In this document: in pieces, positions 35,656 to 44,371 of the stretch | Layout: each line of letters opens with the position of its first letter | How positions within the stretch are numbered: the first letter of the stretch is position 1 | Source of the DNA: Anderseniella sp039978075 | Lineage (GTDB): Bacteria; Pseudomonadota; Alphaproteobacteria; Rhizobiales; Aestuariivirgaceae | NCBI GenBank assembly: GCA_039978075.1 | Contig: JBDWCA010000008.1 | Span: 62,001-126,000 of the forward strand | Length of the DNA: 64,000 nucleotides | Direction: 5' to 3' | Made by a program: the position numbers and the translations under genes | Notes under the pieces: generated by a model | What the model saw: only the letters and a program-made list of their open reading frames with translations | Told to the model about the DNA's origin: nothing | Databases searched by the model: none

Positions 35656-36639
35656 ATGCGACGGTTCAGAAAGATCCTGTATGTTCACGAGGAGAATTCG
35701 CCGATCGCCTTGGAGACCCTGCAACTTGCATTGAAAATTGCAGGCAAAAGTGCCGGTCTGGTTGATCTTGTAACCGTGCTGGAGCCGCCGGCGGTCACGT
35801 TTGCATCCAACATTTCGGTGTTGCTGCAATCTCGCTGGCTGAAAGAGTCTGAAGACCAGTTGCAGCAACTTGCCCTGAGCGCGAGCCCTGATGGCAGTCT
35901 CAACACAAAGGTCATGGAAGGTAGACTGCACATTCAGGTGGTCCGCGAAGTCCTGAGGCACGACTATGACCTCGTTATCAAGCCTATCGGCCCCAGCGGT
36001 TTTCTGGACAAGTTGTTCGGGCGGCTGGACATGCGCCTTTTGCGCAATTGCCCGTGTCCGGTGTGGTTGTCAAAGGGCGAGACCTATGGCGCGTTCGACA
36101 ATGTACTGGCGGCGGTTGACGCGGATGTGGAGACATCGCTTGAAAACCAAACGGACGACCCGCCAGCAAAAGATGCACTCAACAGGCAGATACTCGAACT
36201 GGCGTTTTCGCTGTGCGCAGACAGCAAGGCCCGCCTGCATGTCGGGCATGCCTGGTATCCACCGTTTCTGTCACCTTTCAGCCGCGCGCGTGCCAATGTT
36301 CCCCAGCAGGAGATTGATGCCTACGTCACCACGGTCAAACGCATACATACAGGCTGGCTCAGGCGTTTGATGAATGCGGCCCCCAGTTGGGTTGGTGAGG
36401 ATATTGCTGAAAGCGTTAACCTGAAAATGCACTTGCCCCAGGGTGATCCGGACGTGGAAATTCCCAAGTTGATATCCAATGTTCAGGCAGATCTTGTGAT
36501 CATGGGAACGATTGCGCGAACCGGGGTTTCCGGGCTGGTAATGGGTAACACTGCGGAGACCATACTGGATCAAATCACCTGTTCCGTGCTTGCGGTCAAA
36601 CCCGCAGACTTCGTATCCAGCGTGACCCTTGATGAATGA
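35656..36639 (+). CDS. UspE-like tandem universal stress protein
   Basis: A 327-residue protein with two Usp-like domains. I chose the ATG at 35656 with GGAGAGAGGA just before it; the frame is open upstream but contains the FNR-like box. The first domain has DLVIKPIGPSGFLDKLFGRLDMRLLRNCPCPVW, a pattern typical of UspE; the second ends in GTIARTGVSGLVMGNTAETIL. Cytoplasmic. Its last codons overlap the start of the P-type ATPase gene by 8 bases, so the two are coupled, which suggests that it senses or modulates the pump. Confidence 0.88.
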   Translation: MRRFRKILYVHEENSPIALETLQLALKIAGKSAGLVDLVTVLEPPAVTFASNISVLLQSRWLKESEDQLQQLALSASPDGSLNTKVMEGRLHIQVVREVLRHDYDLVIKPIGPSGFLDKLFGRLDMRLLRNCPCPVWLSKGETYGAFDNVLAAVDADVETSLENQTDDPPAKDALNRQILELAFSLCADSKARLHVGHAWYPPFLSPFSRARANVPQQEIDAYVTTVKRIHTGWLRRLMNAAPSWVGEDIAESVNLKMHLPQGDPDVEIPKLISNVQADLVIMGTIARTGVSGLVMGNTAETILDQITCSVLAVKPADFVSSVTLDE

Positions 36640-39376
36640 ACAAGGTTATGTCATCCGGCGCCAAAGCACCGAACAAAGCGACAATAACTGGCATGAAATC
36701 TCAACTGATGCAGTTGTTGACCGGCTGAACACATCATCTGACGGGCTAACTGAAACCGAAGCGGCAGAGAGGTTGGAAATTCATGGTTTCAACCGGCTGC
36801 CGGAAGCTCGAACCCGCAGCTCGTTTCACCGTTTCATCCTTCACTTCCACAATATCCTGATTTACGTGCTGCTGGGCTCGGCGGTGATCACTATGCTGCT
36901 GGGCCACGTGATCGACACGATCGCCATTCTGGCCGTCGTGCTCGCCAACGCTGCAATCGGGTATGTTCAGGAAGGCAAGGCTGAGAAAGCCATGGCCGCC
37001 ATTCGCCAGATGCTGGCGCTGCGCGCTTCCGTCTTGCGTGACACACGGCGCACAAGCGTTGAAGGGCACATGCTGGTGCCTGGAGATGTTATCCTGCTGG
37101 AAGCTGGCGACAAGGTGCCGGCGGATGTTCGTTTGCTGGAAACCCGCGGACTTCAGATTCAGGAAGCCATCCTGACCGGCGAGTCCGTGCCAGTGGAAAA
37201 ACATACAAAAGCAGTCGCAGCCGGTGCCATGCTGGGAGACAGAACCTGTATTGCATTCAACGGTACCCTGGTAACCAGCGGCTTCGGTAAGGCTGTTGTA
37301 GTTGCAACGGGAGCGAACACGGAAATCGGCCGCATCAGCAGCATGATCTCCAGTGTCGAGGTGCTCACCACGCCGCTGGTCAGGCAGATGGACGGTTTCG
37401 CCCGCTGGCTGACAATTCTCATCCTGATCGTGGCAGCCACACTGCTGACATTCGGATACTTCGTCGGGCATCTTGAATTCAATGAACTGTTTATGGTGGT
37501 GGTGGGGCTGTCGGTGGCGGCTATTCCCGAAGGTTTGCCTGCTGTGCTGACCATCACGCTGGCTGTCGGTGTGCAGGCCATGGCGCGCCGCAATGCTATT
37601 GTTCGCCGCTTGCCTGCTATCGAGACCCTGGGCTCGGTTTCGGTGATCTGTACGGATAAAACCGGTACCCTGACCCGCAATGAGATGATGGTGGCGTCTG
37701 TCGTGACCCATGAACACGTCTTTGCCGTGGAGGGTGACGGTTATGATCCGGAAGGCGCCATACGACTGCGTGGAGCTGTTGTGGCCGGGGACCATCATGG
37801 TGTTCTTCAGGAACTCAGCCGTGCCGGCGCGCTGTGCAATGATGCGGCACTGCAGCTTCATGACGGTGAATGGCTGGTCGAAGGCGATCCCATGGAGGGC
37901 GCATTGCTGGCGCTGGCAACCAAAACCGGCCTGGATGTTGGGCAGGAAACCGCAATGTGGAGACGCGCTGATGCTATCCCATTTGACGCCAAGCACCGGT
38001 TCATGGCCACACTCAGCCACAATCCGGAAGGCGCAACATGGGTCGCGGTCAAAGGGGCGCCCGAACAGATTTTGTCAATGTGCCAACAGCAGCGCACCGG
38101 CACCGGCAAGGCTGGGGGACTGGACAAGGCGTACTGGGATGAAAGATCCCGGGAGATCGCCGCGCAGGGCCAGCGGGTACTGGCAATTGCGGTGAAATCG
38201 GTTCCGGCCGGGAAAGCCGCACTGGATGTTGCCTGTGTTCAGGACGGACTTGTTCTGCTGGGGCTGGTCGGATTGATCGACCCGCCGCGCCCCGAAGCGA
38301 TAGCAGCGGTCAAAGAGTGTGGCGGAGCCGGGATACAGATAAAGATGATCACCGGTGATCATCCAGGTACAGCGGCCGCAATCGCCCGCCAGGTTGGACT
38401 GCACAACCCGGACAGTGTGTTGACAGGGGCTGATCTGGACCTGATGGATGATACCATGCTGGCCGGTGCCGCGCTGCAGACCAATGTGTTTGCACGCACC
38501 AATCCGGAGCACAAACTCAGGCTGGTCATGGCGCTTCAGGCACGCGGCATGACCGTGGCCATGACCGGTGACGGGGTTAATGATGCGCCTGCGCTGAGGC
38601 GGGCTGATACCGGGATCGCGATGGGTCAAAAGGGCAGCGAAGCGGCCAAGGAGGCGTCCGACCTGGTTCTGGCAGATGACAATTTTGCTTCAATAGTTGC
38701 AGCCGTGCGGGAAGGGCGCACTGTCTACGACAATATTCAGAAAGTTATCAGCTGGACGCTGCCGACCAATGCCGGAGAAACGCTGGTGATCATTGTCGCG
38801 CTGCTGTTCAGCATGACACTGCCGATCACGCCGTTGCAGATATTGTGGATCAACCTGATCACGGCCAGCACCTTGGGGATTGTACTGGCTTTCGAGCCGA
38901 CCGAAGCAAACACCATGCGTCGTCTGCCACGGCCGAGAAGCGAGCCACTTTTGACCAGCGGACTGGCGTGGCACATTGTGCTGGTATCGATACTGTTTCT
39001 GTGTGGTGTGTTCGGGATTTATGCGTACGCAATCGACCGCGGATATTCAGTTGAGCTGGCGCGCACCATGGTGATGAACACGCTGGTGGTCATGGAAATA
39101 TTCCATCTGTTTTTCATCCGCAACATTTATGGCACATCCCTGACCTGGAAGGGGTTGCGTGGTACAAAAGTGATCTGGATAACGGTCATAGGTGTAACTG
39201 CGCTGCAGTTTGCGGTTACCTACATAGAACCCCTTCACGTGATCTTTTCAACCGAAGCAGTATCGCTCTTCGACGGTATGCTTATTGTGGCCGTTGGTGT
39301 GGTTCTGTTTGCTGTCGTTGAAAGTGAAAAACAGATACGCCTGTTGTTCAGGCGCAGTGCCGGCTCGGCTGCTTGA
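36632..39376 (+). CDS. P-type cation-transporting ATPase (type II, Ca2+-ATPase-like)
   Basis: A 914-residue ion pump. The N-terminal cation-ATPase domain has the LTETEAAERLEIHGFNRLPE motif. The actuator domain follows with LTGESVPVEK. IPEGLPAVLTITLAVG lies in the fourth helix with the ion-binding Pro-Glu-Gly-Leu-Pro; phosphorylated Asp is near residue 342 (DKTGTLTRNEMM); the hinge is MTGDGVNDAPAL. Six helices at the C-terminus include the NAGETLVI and WINLITAS ion-site segments. The family moves Ca2+, or in some cases Na+, K+ or Mn2+, out of the cytoplasm. It is coupled to an upstream Usp gene and followed by a helical gene. The ion cannot be told from motifs alone. Confidence 0.93.
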   Translation: MNEQGYVIRRQSTEQSDNNWHEISTDAVVDRLNTSSDGLTETEAAERLEIHGFNRLPEARTRSSFHRFILHFHNILIYVLLGSAVITMLLGHVIDTIAILAVVLANAAIGYVQEGKAEKAMAAIRQMLALRASVLRDTRRTSVEGHMLVPGDVILLEAGDKVPADVRLLETRGLQIQEAILTGESVPVEKHTKAVAAGAMLGDRTCIAFNGTLVTSGFGKAVVVATGANTEIGRISSMISSVEVLTTPLVRQMDGFARWLTILILIVAATLLTFGYFVGHLEFNELFMVVVGLSVAAIPEGLPAVLTITLAVGVQAMARRNAIVRRLPAIETLGSVSVICTDKTGTLTRNEMMVASVVTHEHVFAVEGDGYDPEGAIRLRGAVVAGDHHGVLQELSRAGALCNDAALQLHDGEWLVEGDPMEGALLALATKTGLDVGQETAMWRRADAIPFDAKHRFMATLSHNPEGATWVAVKGAPEQILSMCQQQRTGTGKAGGLDKAYWDERSREIAAQGQRVLAIAVKSVPAGKAALDVACVQDGLVLLGLVGLIDPPRPEAIAAVKECGGAGIQIKMITGDHPGTAAAIARQVGLHNPDSVLTGADLDLMDDTMLAGAALQTNVFARTNPEHKLRLVMALQARGMTVAMTGDGVNDAPALRRADTGIAMGQKGSEAAKEASDLVLADDNFASIVAAVREGRTVYDNIQKVISWTLPTNAGETLVIIVALLFSMTLPITPLQILWINLITASTLGIVLAFEPTEANTMRRLPRPRSEPLLTSGLAWHIVLVSILFLCGVFGIYAYAIDRGYSVELARTMVMNTLVVMEIFHLFFIRNIYGTSLTWKGLRGTKVIWITVIGVTALQFAVTYIEPLHVIFSTEAVSLFDGMLIVAVGVVLFAVVESEKQIRLLFRRSAGSAA

Positions 39377-39401
39377 GCTTTGACCGGGAGAGGTGATTTG
39401 G

Positions 39402-39920
39402 ATGTCACTTGAAGACGAACTTGCACAGTGGGATCGAAAATCGAAAGACTTCGTTTCTAATGTGTTTGACCGCCACCATAACCAGCCCGACTTCCTGACC
39501 GACCTTGCCGGCATGTTGGATGACACGCACTTGCAAAGCGGTGCAACCTGGTTGCTGAAACACCATCTCGATCAGAACGGAGAACCGTTTGACACGCACC
39601 TGGTGACGGCAATCTACCGGAACACGTGCGCCCTGGTTCACTGGGATGCCAAACTGCACGTCCTGCAATGCATTGCGCAAATGCCAATTCCAGACTCGGA
39701 AATGCGCATTGTTGAGGTATTCGTCCGCCGCTGCCTCATAGATGACGCGAAATTTGTCCGGGCCTGGGCCTATAGTGGGTTTTGCGAACTTGCCCGCCGG
39801 TTTCCACAGTTCCAGGCAGAAGCGACACACGTACTGAATGAGGCACTGACGAATGAAACCGCCGGATCGGTGTTGTCGCGGGTCAGGCGTGAATTACAGC
39901 ACGGATTTCTATCCGGCTGA
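39402..39920 (+). CDS. HEAT-repeat-like hypothetical protein
   Basis: A 172-residue soluble protein starting at the ATG at 39402, with GGGAGAGG upstream. The sequence is helical and contains repeated helix pairs (DAKLHVLQCIAQMPIPDSEMRIVEVFVRRCLIDD, then AWAYSGFCELARRFPQF), similar in style to HEAT or Armadillo repeats. It begins 25 bases after the P-type ATPase, so it belongs to the same operon. Function unknown; possibly a scaffold. Confidence 0.65.
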   Translation: MSLEDELAQWDRKSKDFVSNVFDRHHNQPDFLTDLAGMLDDTHLQSGATWLLKHHLDQNGEPFDTHLVTAIYRNTCALVHWDAKLHVLQCIAQMPIPDSEMRIVEVFVRRCLIDDAKFVRAWAYSGFCELARRFPQFQAEATHVLNEALTNETAGSVLSRVRRELQHGFLSG

Positions 39921-40021
39921 TTAGGTTTGAGCCAATTAACACCAGACTTACAGTGACTTATGGTGAGTTTACGAAACAGCGCACTGGCCCTCCAGGCGGT
40001 AATTTTCAAAATGACCGATAC

Positions 40022-41266
40022 TCACAGGTGGGAAATTTTGTCATGCAGGAATGCTTTTTCCTGGCTGTTGTCAGACAGGTCGATAGCGGTGCCGAAGTTT
40101 TTTTTGGCATCCTGTGTCCTGCCGGCCCGGGCCAGTATGTCAGCCCGTGCAGCGAAATAGGGCTGATAGGCATCAAGCACGCCGCCGGTTGCTGCCTCGT
40201 CCAGCATTGCGAGCGCTGCCTCCAGGGATCGGGCATAGGAAACGGCAACGGCCTGGTTTATGCGAACAACAGGTGATGGCTGAACTGCATACAGCAGGTT
40301 GTAGAGCGCTTCTATCTGGGGCCAGTCGGTTTCCTGCCATGAAGGGCTTTGTGCGTGCACCGCACTGATGGCCGCCTGCAACTGGTAGGCCCCAAGGCGC
40401 CGCTTCGGTAACACGGTCTCCAGAATGCCAACTCCTTCTGCGATCTTTGCCTGGTCCCATCTCCGCCGGTTTTGCATGTCGAGCGGGATAAGTTCGCCGA
40501 GTTTTCCGGTGCGCGCGAAGCGCCGGGCATCATGCAGGAGCAACAGTGCAAGGAGGCCGCTGACTTCTGTGTTATCCGGAATCAACCGATTGACAATGCG
40601 GGCGAGACGAATGGCTTCCTCGATCAGGTCTGTGCGTGTCAGAGCGTCACCAGATGACGCGGAATAACCTTCGTTGAAAATCAGGTAGATGACGCTGAGG
40701 ACCGATGCGATGCGCTCGGGCAGAACGGTGCTGTCGGGAATTTTGTAGGGTATCCCGGCCAGTGAAATTTTCTTCTTCGCCCGCACAAGGCGCTGCGCCA
40801 TGGCGTCGGGCCTGTCCAGAAACGCGTGGGCTATCTCCTCAGTCGTCAATCCGCCAAGGGTGCGTAGAGTGAGTGCCACCCTGGTCTTTTCTGCCAGTGC
40901 GGGATGGCAGCAGGTGAATATCATCTCGAGCCGCTTGTCCGGGATCAATTCCGGCTCACCGTCCTCGAGCGCCTGGTTATCCAACTCGATGAGGTAGGAA
41001 ATCTCATCCTGTCTGCAAGCGAAATTCCGGTCCTTGCGCAGCCGGTCGATGGCTTTCCTGCGGGCGGCGGTTATCAGCCATGCTGCCGGCGAGTTCGGCA
41101 GGCCGTTCTTCTGCCAGTGGTTCATGGCTGACACAACGGCGTCCTGCAGGCAGTCTTCCGCCAGTTGCAGATCGCCAACCGCCTTGACAAGACAAGCAAG
41201 TATGCGCCCCCACTCTTCGCGGACCGTTCTGTCAATTGTCCGTTGCAGCGTAAGTGGGGGCAGCAT
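40022..41266 (-). CDS. ECF-like RNA polymerase sigma factor with long C-terminal extension
   Basis: A 414-residue protein. Region 2 of sigma-70 is near residues 15-80 (LAEDCLQDAVVSAMNHW, AWLITAARRKAIDRLRK) and region 4 near 125-165 (TLRTLGGLTTEEIAHAFL). The remaining 230 residues form a TPR-like helical domain (DUF6596 type), typical of the large ECF41/42-like group. These sigma factors are usually encoded with a YciI/DGPF-domain gene, exactly as here, with a 15-base gap. Its promoters and signal are unknown. Confidence 0.92.
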   Translation of the reverse strand: MLPPLTLQRTIDRTVREEWGRILACLVKAVGDLQLAEDCLQDAVVSAMNHWQKNGLPNSPAAWLITAARRKAIDRLRKDRNFACRQDEISYLIELDNQALEDGEPELIPDKRLEMIFTCCHPALAEKTRVALTLRTLGGLTTEEIAHAFLDRPDAMAQRLVRAKKKISLAGIPYKIPDSTVLPERIASVLSVIYLIFNEGYSASSGDALTRTDLIEEAIRLARIVNRLIPDNTEVSGLLALLLLHDARRFARTGKLGELIPLDMQNRRRWDQAKIAEGVGILETVLPKRRLGAYQLQAAISAVHAQSPSWQETDWPQIEALYNLLYAVQPSPVVRINQAVAVSYARSLEAALAMLDEAATGGVLDAYQPYFAARADILARAGRTQDAKKNFGTAIDLSDNSQEKAFLHDKISHL

Positions 41267-41281
41267 GCCGGTGATCAGACC

Positions 41282-41635
41282 CTAATTATCCCACACCATG
41301 ACCGGGCGCACCTCAATGCGTCCATGTTCAGCCGACGGGATCATAGCGGCATATTTGACGGCCTCGTCGAGGTCTTCGCAGTCCAGCAGATAATAGCCGC
41401 CCAATTGTTCCTTGGTCTCGGCGAACGGCCCGTCCATAATTTCGGACTTGCCGCCTCGCACGGACACAGTGGTGGCGGTCGCGATCGGTTGAAGGGCATC
41501 TCCGGCAACCATCTTGCCATCTTGTTTCACGGTTTCAGTGAAGTCCACATAACCTTTCATGAAGGCTCCAAACTCGTCGCTCCCGGGTTGTGGCCCTGTG
41601 CCTTCTGCCGTGTAGATGAGAAGCATGAATTGCAT
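41282..41635 (-). CDS. YciI/DGPF-domain protein
   Basis: A 117-residue protein starting at the ATG at 41635, with AAGGAG just upstream. It is a YCII-related ferredoxin-like fold with MLLIYTAEG at the start and the MDGPFAETKEQLGGYYLLDC motif. Such proteins accompany DUF6596-type sigma factors and are probably part of their signalling. It lies 15 bases before the sigma gene in the same operon. Confidence 0.92.
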   Translation of the reverse strand: MQFMLLIYTAEGTGPQPGSDEFGAFMKGYVDFTETVKQDGKMVAGDALQPIATATTVSVRGGKSEIMDGPFAETKEQLGGYYLLDCEDLDEAVKYAAMIPSAEHGRIEVRPVMVWDN

Positions 41636-41819
41636 TTGAATTCTCCTTGATTTGAGCCGGGGCGTCATGCCCCTGGTACATACCAGACGAACGGCGATCA
41701 TCGAAATCGACATTTGCGTGAAGAATACTTGCAATGAGCTTGAAGGCACAGACTGGCGAGGCAGCCCGGGCTGACGTCGGCAGGGTGAATGGACCCCGCA
41801 AGCGCCCGCAGTTTTCCTG

Positions 41820-42254
41820 CTATTTCACCGTCATGCAGGTGCACGGTGCATTCTGGCTGATCTTGTGAGACACGCTTCCCAGCAACAGGCTGGCAAGCCC
41901 GCCAAGTCCGCGGCGGCCGGTGATGATCAGGTCCGCGCCGGACTTTTCGGCCTGCTGCAAGACTTCCTCGGCCGGGTCGCCATTGCCTATGATACATTCA
42001 GCCGGCTTGCAGCCCTGGGCTTGCGCCTGTTTTACCGCCTGCGCCATGACTTGCTTTCCAGCTTCGGCAATCTTGTCGGCATTTGGTGCAATGGCAACAG
42101 CGCCGGATCCAACTGCAATTGCAGTGGTTTCCAGTTCAGGCGAGTGGACAATATGAACTGCTGATTTGTACTTGCCTGCAATATCGCAAGCTGTGGCCAG
42201 TGCGTGTTCAGCCTGTTCGGAGCCATCAATTGCAACGACGATAGTTTTAAACAT
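41820..42254 (-). CDS. Universal stress protein, single domain
   Basis: A 144-residue Usp protein starting at the ATG at 42254, where FKTIVVAIDGSEQAEHAL begins. It ends in the ATP-binding pattern GRRGLGGLASLLLGSVSHKI. Fourth Usp gene in the window. Monocistronic by position. A TTGAC-N4-ATCAA box lies 66 bases upstream. Confidence 0.92.
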   Translation of the reverse strand: MFKTIVVAIDGSEQAEHALATACDIAGKYKSAVHIVHSPELETTAIAVGSGAVAIAPNADKIAEAGKQVMAQAVKQAQAQGCKPAECIIGNGDPAEEVLQQAEKSGADLIITGRRGLGGLASLLLGSVSHKISQNAPCTCMTVK

Positions 42255-42313
42255 GTGTGCCACCTTGATGTTGACGATGGCTGGCATGTTAGATCGCATG
42301 AATTCGGAGTTTG

Positions 42314-42327
42314 TTGACGCAGATCAA
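42314..42327. promoter_or_regulatory. FNR/FixK box upstream of uspA
   Basis: TTGACGCAGATCAA matches TTGAY-N4-RTCAA. Centre about 66 bases upstream of the minus-strand Usp start at 42254. Confidence 0.6.
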
Positions 42328-42374
42328 ACGCCAGGATCCGGTGTGTTTTGTCGTGGCACCTATGGAAGGTCCAG

Positions 42375-43106
42375 TCAGTCTTCGGATAAAGCTGTTGTCA
42401 TCAGTCGAGTGGCATGGTCAGGCATGATCTGGTCTTCAAATGCATCCGGGTTCGCCTTTGCAATCAGCGGCAGGGCGAATAGAATTTCCCGCAAATGCGT
42501 CCTCATATTGTGCTCCGCCTGTTCCTGGTCTCTTGCCTGGATGCTGGCTGTGATGTCGCGGTGCTGCTGGATGAGACGGGGCAACGGCGTGACTTCTTCC
42601 AGGCTCAGGAACCTTACCCTGTCAATCTGATTGCGGGCGCCTTCGACCGTGCGCTGCGCATAGTTGCAGTTCACAATTCCGGCAATAGCACGATGAAAAG
42701 CGTCGTCATTGCGATTGAAACTGGTAAAATCATTGTTGTCAGCTGCTGCTTCCTGATCGTCAACCAGTGAGTAAAGCCGACGAACATCGTCTTCTCCCGC
42801 AGACATCGCCGCGTGCTTGACCAGACTGCATTCAATGGCTTCGCGGACAAAGCGTGCGTCTGCAACTTCCCGGACGGAAATCTTTCTGACATAGGTGCCG
42901 CGGCTGGGACGGATCTCCAGCAGGCCGGCTTCAGAAAGCTTGATGAAAGCTTCGCGAACCGGTTGCCGGCTCACGCCATAGCGCAGCGAGATGTCCTTTT
43001 CAGAAAGGGCTTCTCCCGGTTTCAGTCGCATCTCGACAATTGCCGACCGAAGGTTTTCGAACAACTGCGGCGCGATGGGGTCGCTCTGCCTGATTTTTTC
43101 CAGCAC
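42375..43106 (-). CDS. GntR-family regulator (FCD subfamily), hexuronate locus
   Basis: A 243-residue repressor. The winged helix is near residues 15-75 (LSEKDISLRYGVSRQPVREAFIKLSEAGL, then RPSRGTYVRKI). The rest is an all-helical FCD ligand domain with conserved acidic and His residues (REAIECSLVKHAA, then AFHRAIAG), which in UxuR/ExuR/LldR-type proteins bind a metal and a carboxylate. Divergent from the TRAP/uronate operon; a perfect palindrome lies 35 bases upstream of its own start. It likely derepresses the operon with a hexuronate intermediate. Confidence 0.92.
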   Translation of the reverse strand: MLEKIRQSDPIAPQLFENLRSAIVEMRLKPGEALSEKDISLRYGVSRQPVREAFIKLSEAGLLEIRPSRGTYVRKISVREVADARFVREAIECSLVKHAAMSAGEDDVRRLYSLVDDQEAAADNNDFTSFNRNDDAFHRAIAGIVNCNYAQRTVEGARNQIDRVRFLSLEEVTPLPRLIQQHRDITASIQARDQEQAEHNMRTHLREILFALPLIAKANPDAFEDQIMPDHATRLMTTALSED

Positions 43107-43140
43107 TGAGAAGCCTCTTGCCTTTCGCCATCAAGTAAGT

Positions 43141-43156
43141 ACCATACCGGTATGGT
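43141..43156. promoter_or_regulatory. 16-bp perfect palindrome, likely GntR operator
   Basis: ACCATACCGGTATGGT reads the same on both strands. It is between the divergent GntR and TRAP genes (35 bases from one start, 75 from the other). FCD-type regulators bind symmetric sites with TGGTAT/ATACCA-like cores, which this resembles. Likely one site controlling both promoters. Confidence 0.7.
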
Positions 43157-43230
43157 GGTCAAATGAATATTGGCTGCCTGCCGAATTTCAGCAGGTTCAT
43201 AAAGATATAATCCGTGGAGGAAAATAGATC

Positions 43231-44265
43231 ATGAACAACCAGATGGATACACGTTTCGCAATCAGCCGTCGCCGGCTCCTGCAAACAGGTGCAACTGCGC
43301 TTGCCTTGCCGGCGGTTGTCACCAGGGCACGTGCTGCAGCAAAATTTACCTGCAAGATTGCTCATTCTGAGGCCGTGGGCTCGCCACTGACCAACGCCTT
43401 CGAGCGCTGGGCCAAGGCAATGAACGAGGGCAGCGACGGTCAGATCGATGCACAGCATTTTCCAGCCAGCCAGCTCGGCGGCCTGTCGCAACTTCTCGAA
43501 GGCAGCCGGATCGGAACCATTCAGGCAACAACAGCAGGCCCGGACAGCGAAGAGGCCATAGCGCCGGAAATCGCCGCCTTCGGAGGTGCGCCCGGGTTCA
43601 TCTACAAGGATGAAGCCCATGTTGACCGGGTGCTGCAGGGGGATCTGGGCGAGGAAGTATCCCAGATTGCGCGCAAGAAAACCGGTGTAGAGTTTGTCGC
43701 CTATGGGGAAAGCGGTTTCCGCCATGTCCTGGGCAAGGAGCCGATCACAGACCTGGCCTCACTGAAAGGGGTCAAGTTGCGGGTGCCTGAACTGCGTGTG
43801 TGGATCGATTTCTGGAAGAAGCTCGGTGCAAACCCAACCCCGCTGCCTTATTCGGAGCAGTACTCCGCGTTGTCCACAGGGATCATTGAGGGCCTGGAAT
43901 CGGATTACTTTTCCGTTCTCGGCTTCAAATGGCATGAACAGGCAAAGCACGTGACACCGACCTATCACTGGTTCCTGCCAAAGGCCGTGCGGGTCAATGC
44001 TGCCTGGCTGGACAGCCTGCCGGCAGACCTGCAGACCCTGGTTCGCTCCAGTGCCAAGGAAGTGTTCGCCGAGCAACGCACGGAAAACCGCGCAAAGGCC
44101 GACAAAGCCCTGGAAGACCTGAAGGCAGTTGGCGTTACTGTGCACAGCATCGACGAGGCTGAGCGGACCAAGTGGGCAGAATTGACAGCACCGCTGTTCG
44201 ATGAGTTCGGTTCAAAGAGCCCCGAGACAGCCGCTATGATTGCGAAAATCAGGGCACTCGGCTGA
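43231..44265 (+). CDS. dctP: TRAP transporter substrate-binding protein, DctP family (2)
   Basis: A 344-residue periplasmic binding protein. The N-terminus has SRRRLLQTG followed by a hydrophobic run to about residue 36 (ARAA), a Tat-like signal with Arg-Arg-Arg. The DctP fold is shown by LASLKGVKLRVPELRVW with the carboxylate-binding Arg and by YSALSTGIIEGLESDY. GGAGG lies just before the ATG. It is first in the hexuronate operon, so glucuronate or a related acid is the likely ligand. A strong hairpin follows the stop. Confidence 0.92.
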   Translation: MNNQMDTRFAISRRRLLQTGATALALPAVVTRARAAAKFTCKIAHSEAVGSPLTNAFERWAKAMNEGSDGQIDAQHFPASQLGGLSQLLEGSRIGTIQATTAGPDSEEAIAPEIAAFGGAPGFIYKDEAHVDRVLQGDLGEEVSQIARKKTGVEFVAYGESGFRHVLGKEPITDLASLKGVKLRVPELRVWIDFWKKLGANPTPLPYSEQYSALSTGIIEGLESDYFSVLGFKWHEQAKHVTPTYHWFLPKAVRVNAAWLDSLPADLQTLVRSSAKEVFAEQRTENRAKADKALEDLKAVGVTVHSIDEAERTKWAELTAPLFDEFGSKSPETAAMIAKIRALG

Positions 44266-44279
44266 TCGCGCTTCAACAG

Positions 44280-44309
44280 GTGCGTAGCGGAGGTTTTTCC
44301 GCTACGCAC
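44280..44309 (+). terminator. Intercistronic hairpin after dctP (2)
   Basis: A perfect 12-bp stem GTGCGTAGCGGA / TCCGCTACGCAC with a 6-base loop GGTTTT lies 14 bases after the binding-protein stop and 62 bases before the permease start. No T tract follows. Probably stabilises the upstream mRNA or lowers permease expression. Confidence 0.72.
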
Positions 44310-44371
44310 ATGCTGGGCAATCATCTTGAGACAGGTCTGTTTGCGGTGCAGTCGATCCGGGGAAGACGTAT

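Noticed and set aside
36746..38020. A long open frame on the minus strand antisense to the P-type ATPase
   Set aside because: The plus-strand ATPase has complete catalytic motifs across the same bases; the antisense frame is rich in His, Gln and Asn with no domain, as expected from codon bias.
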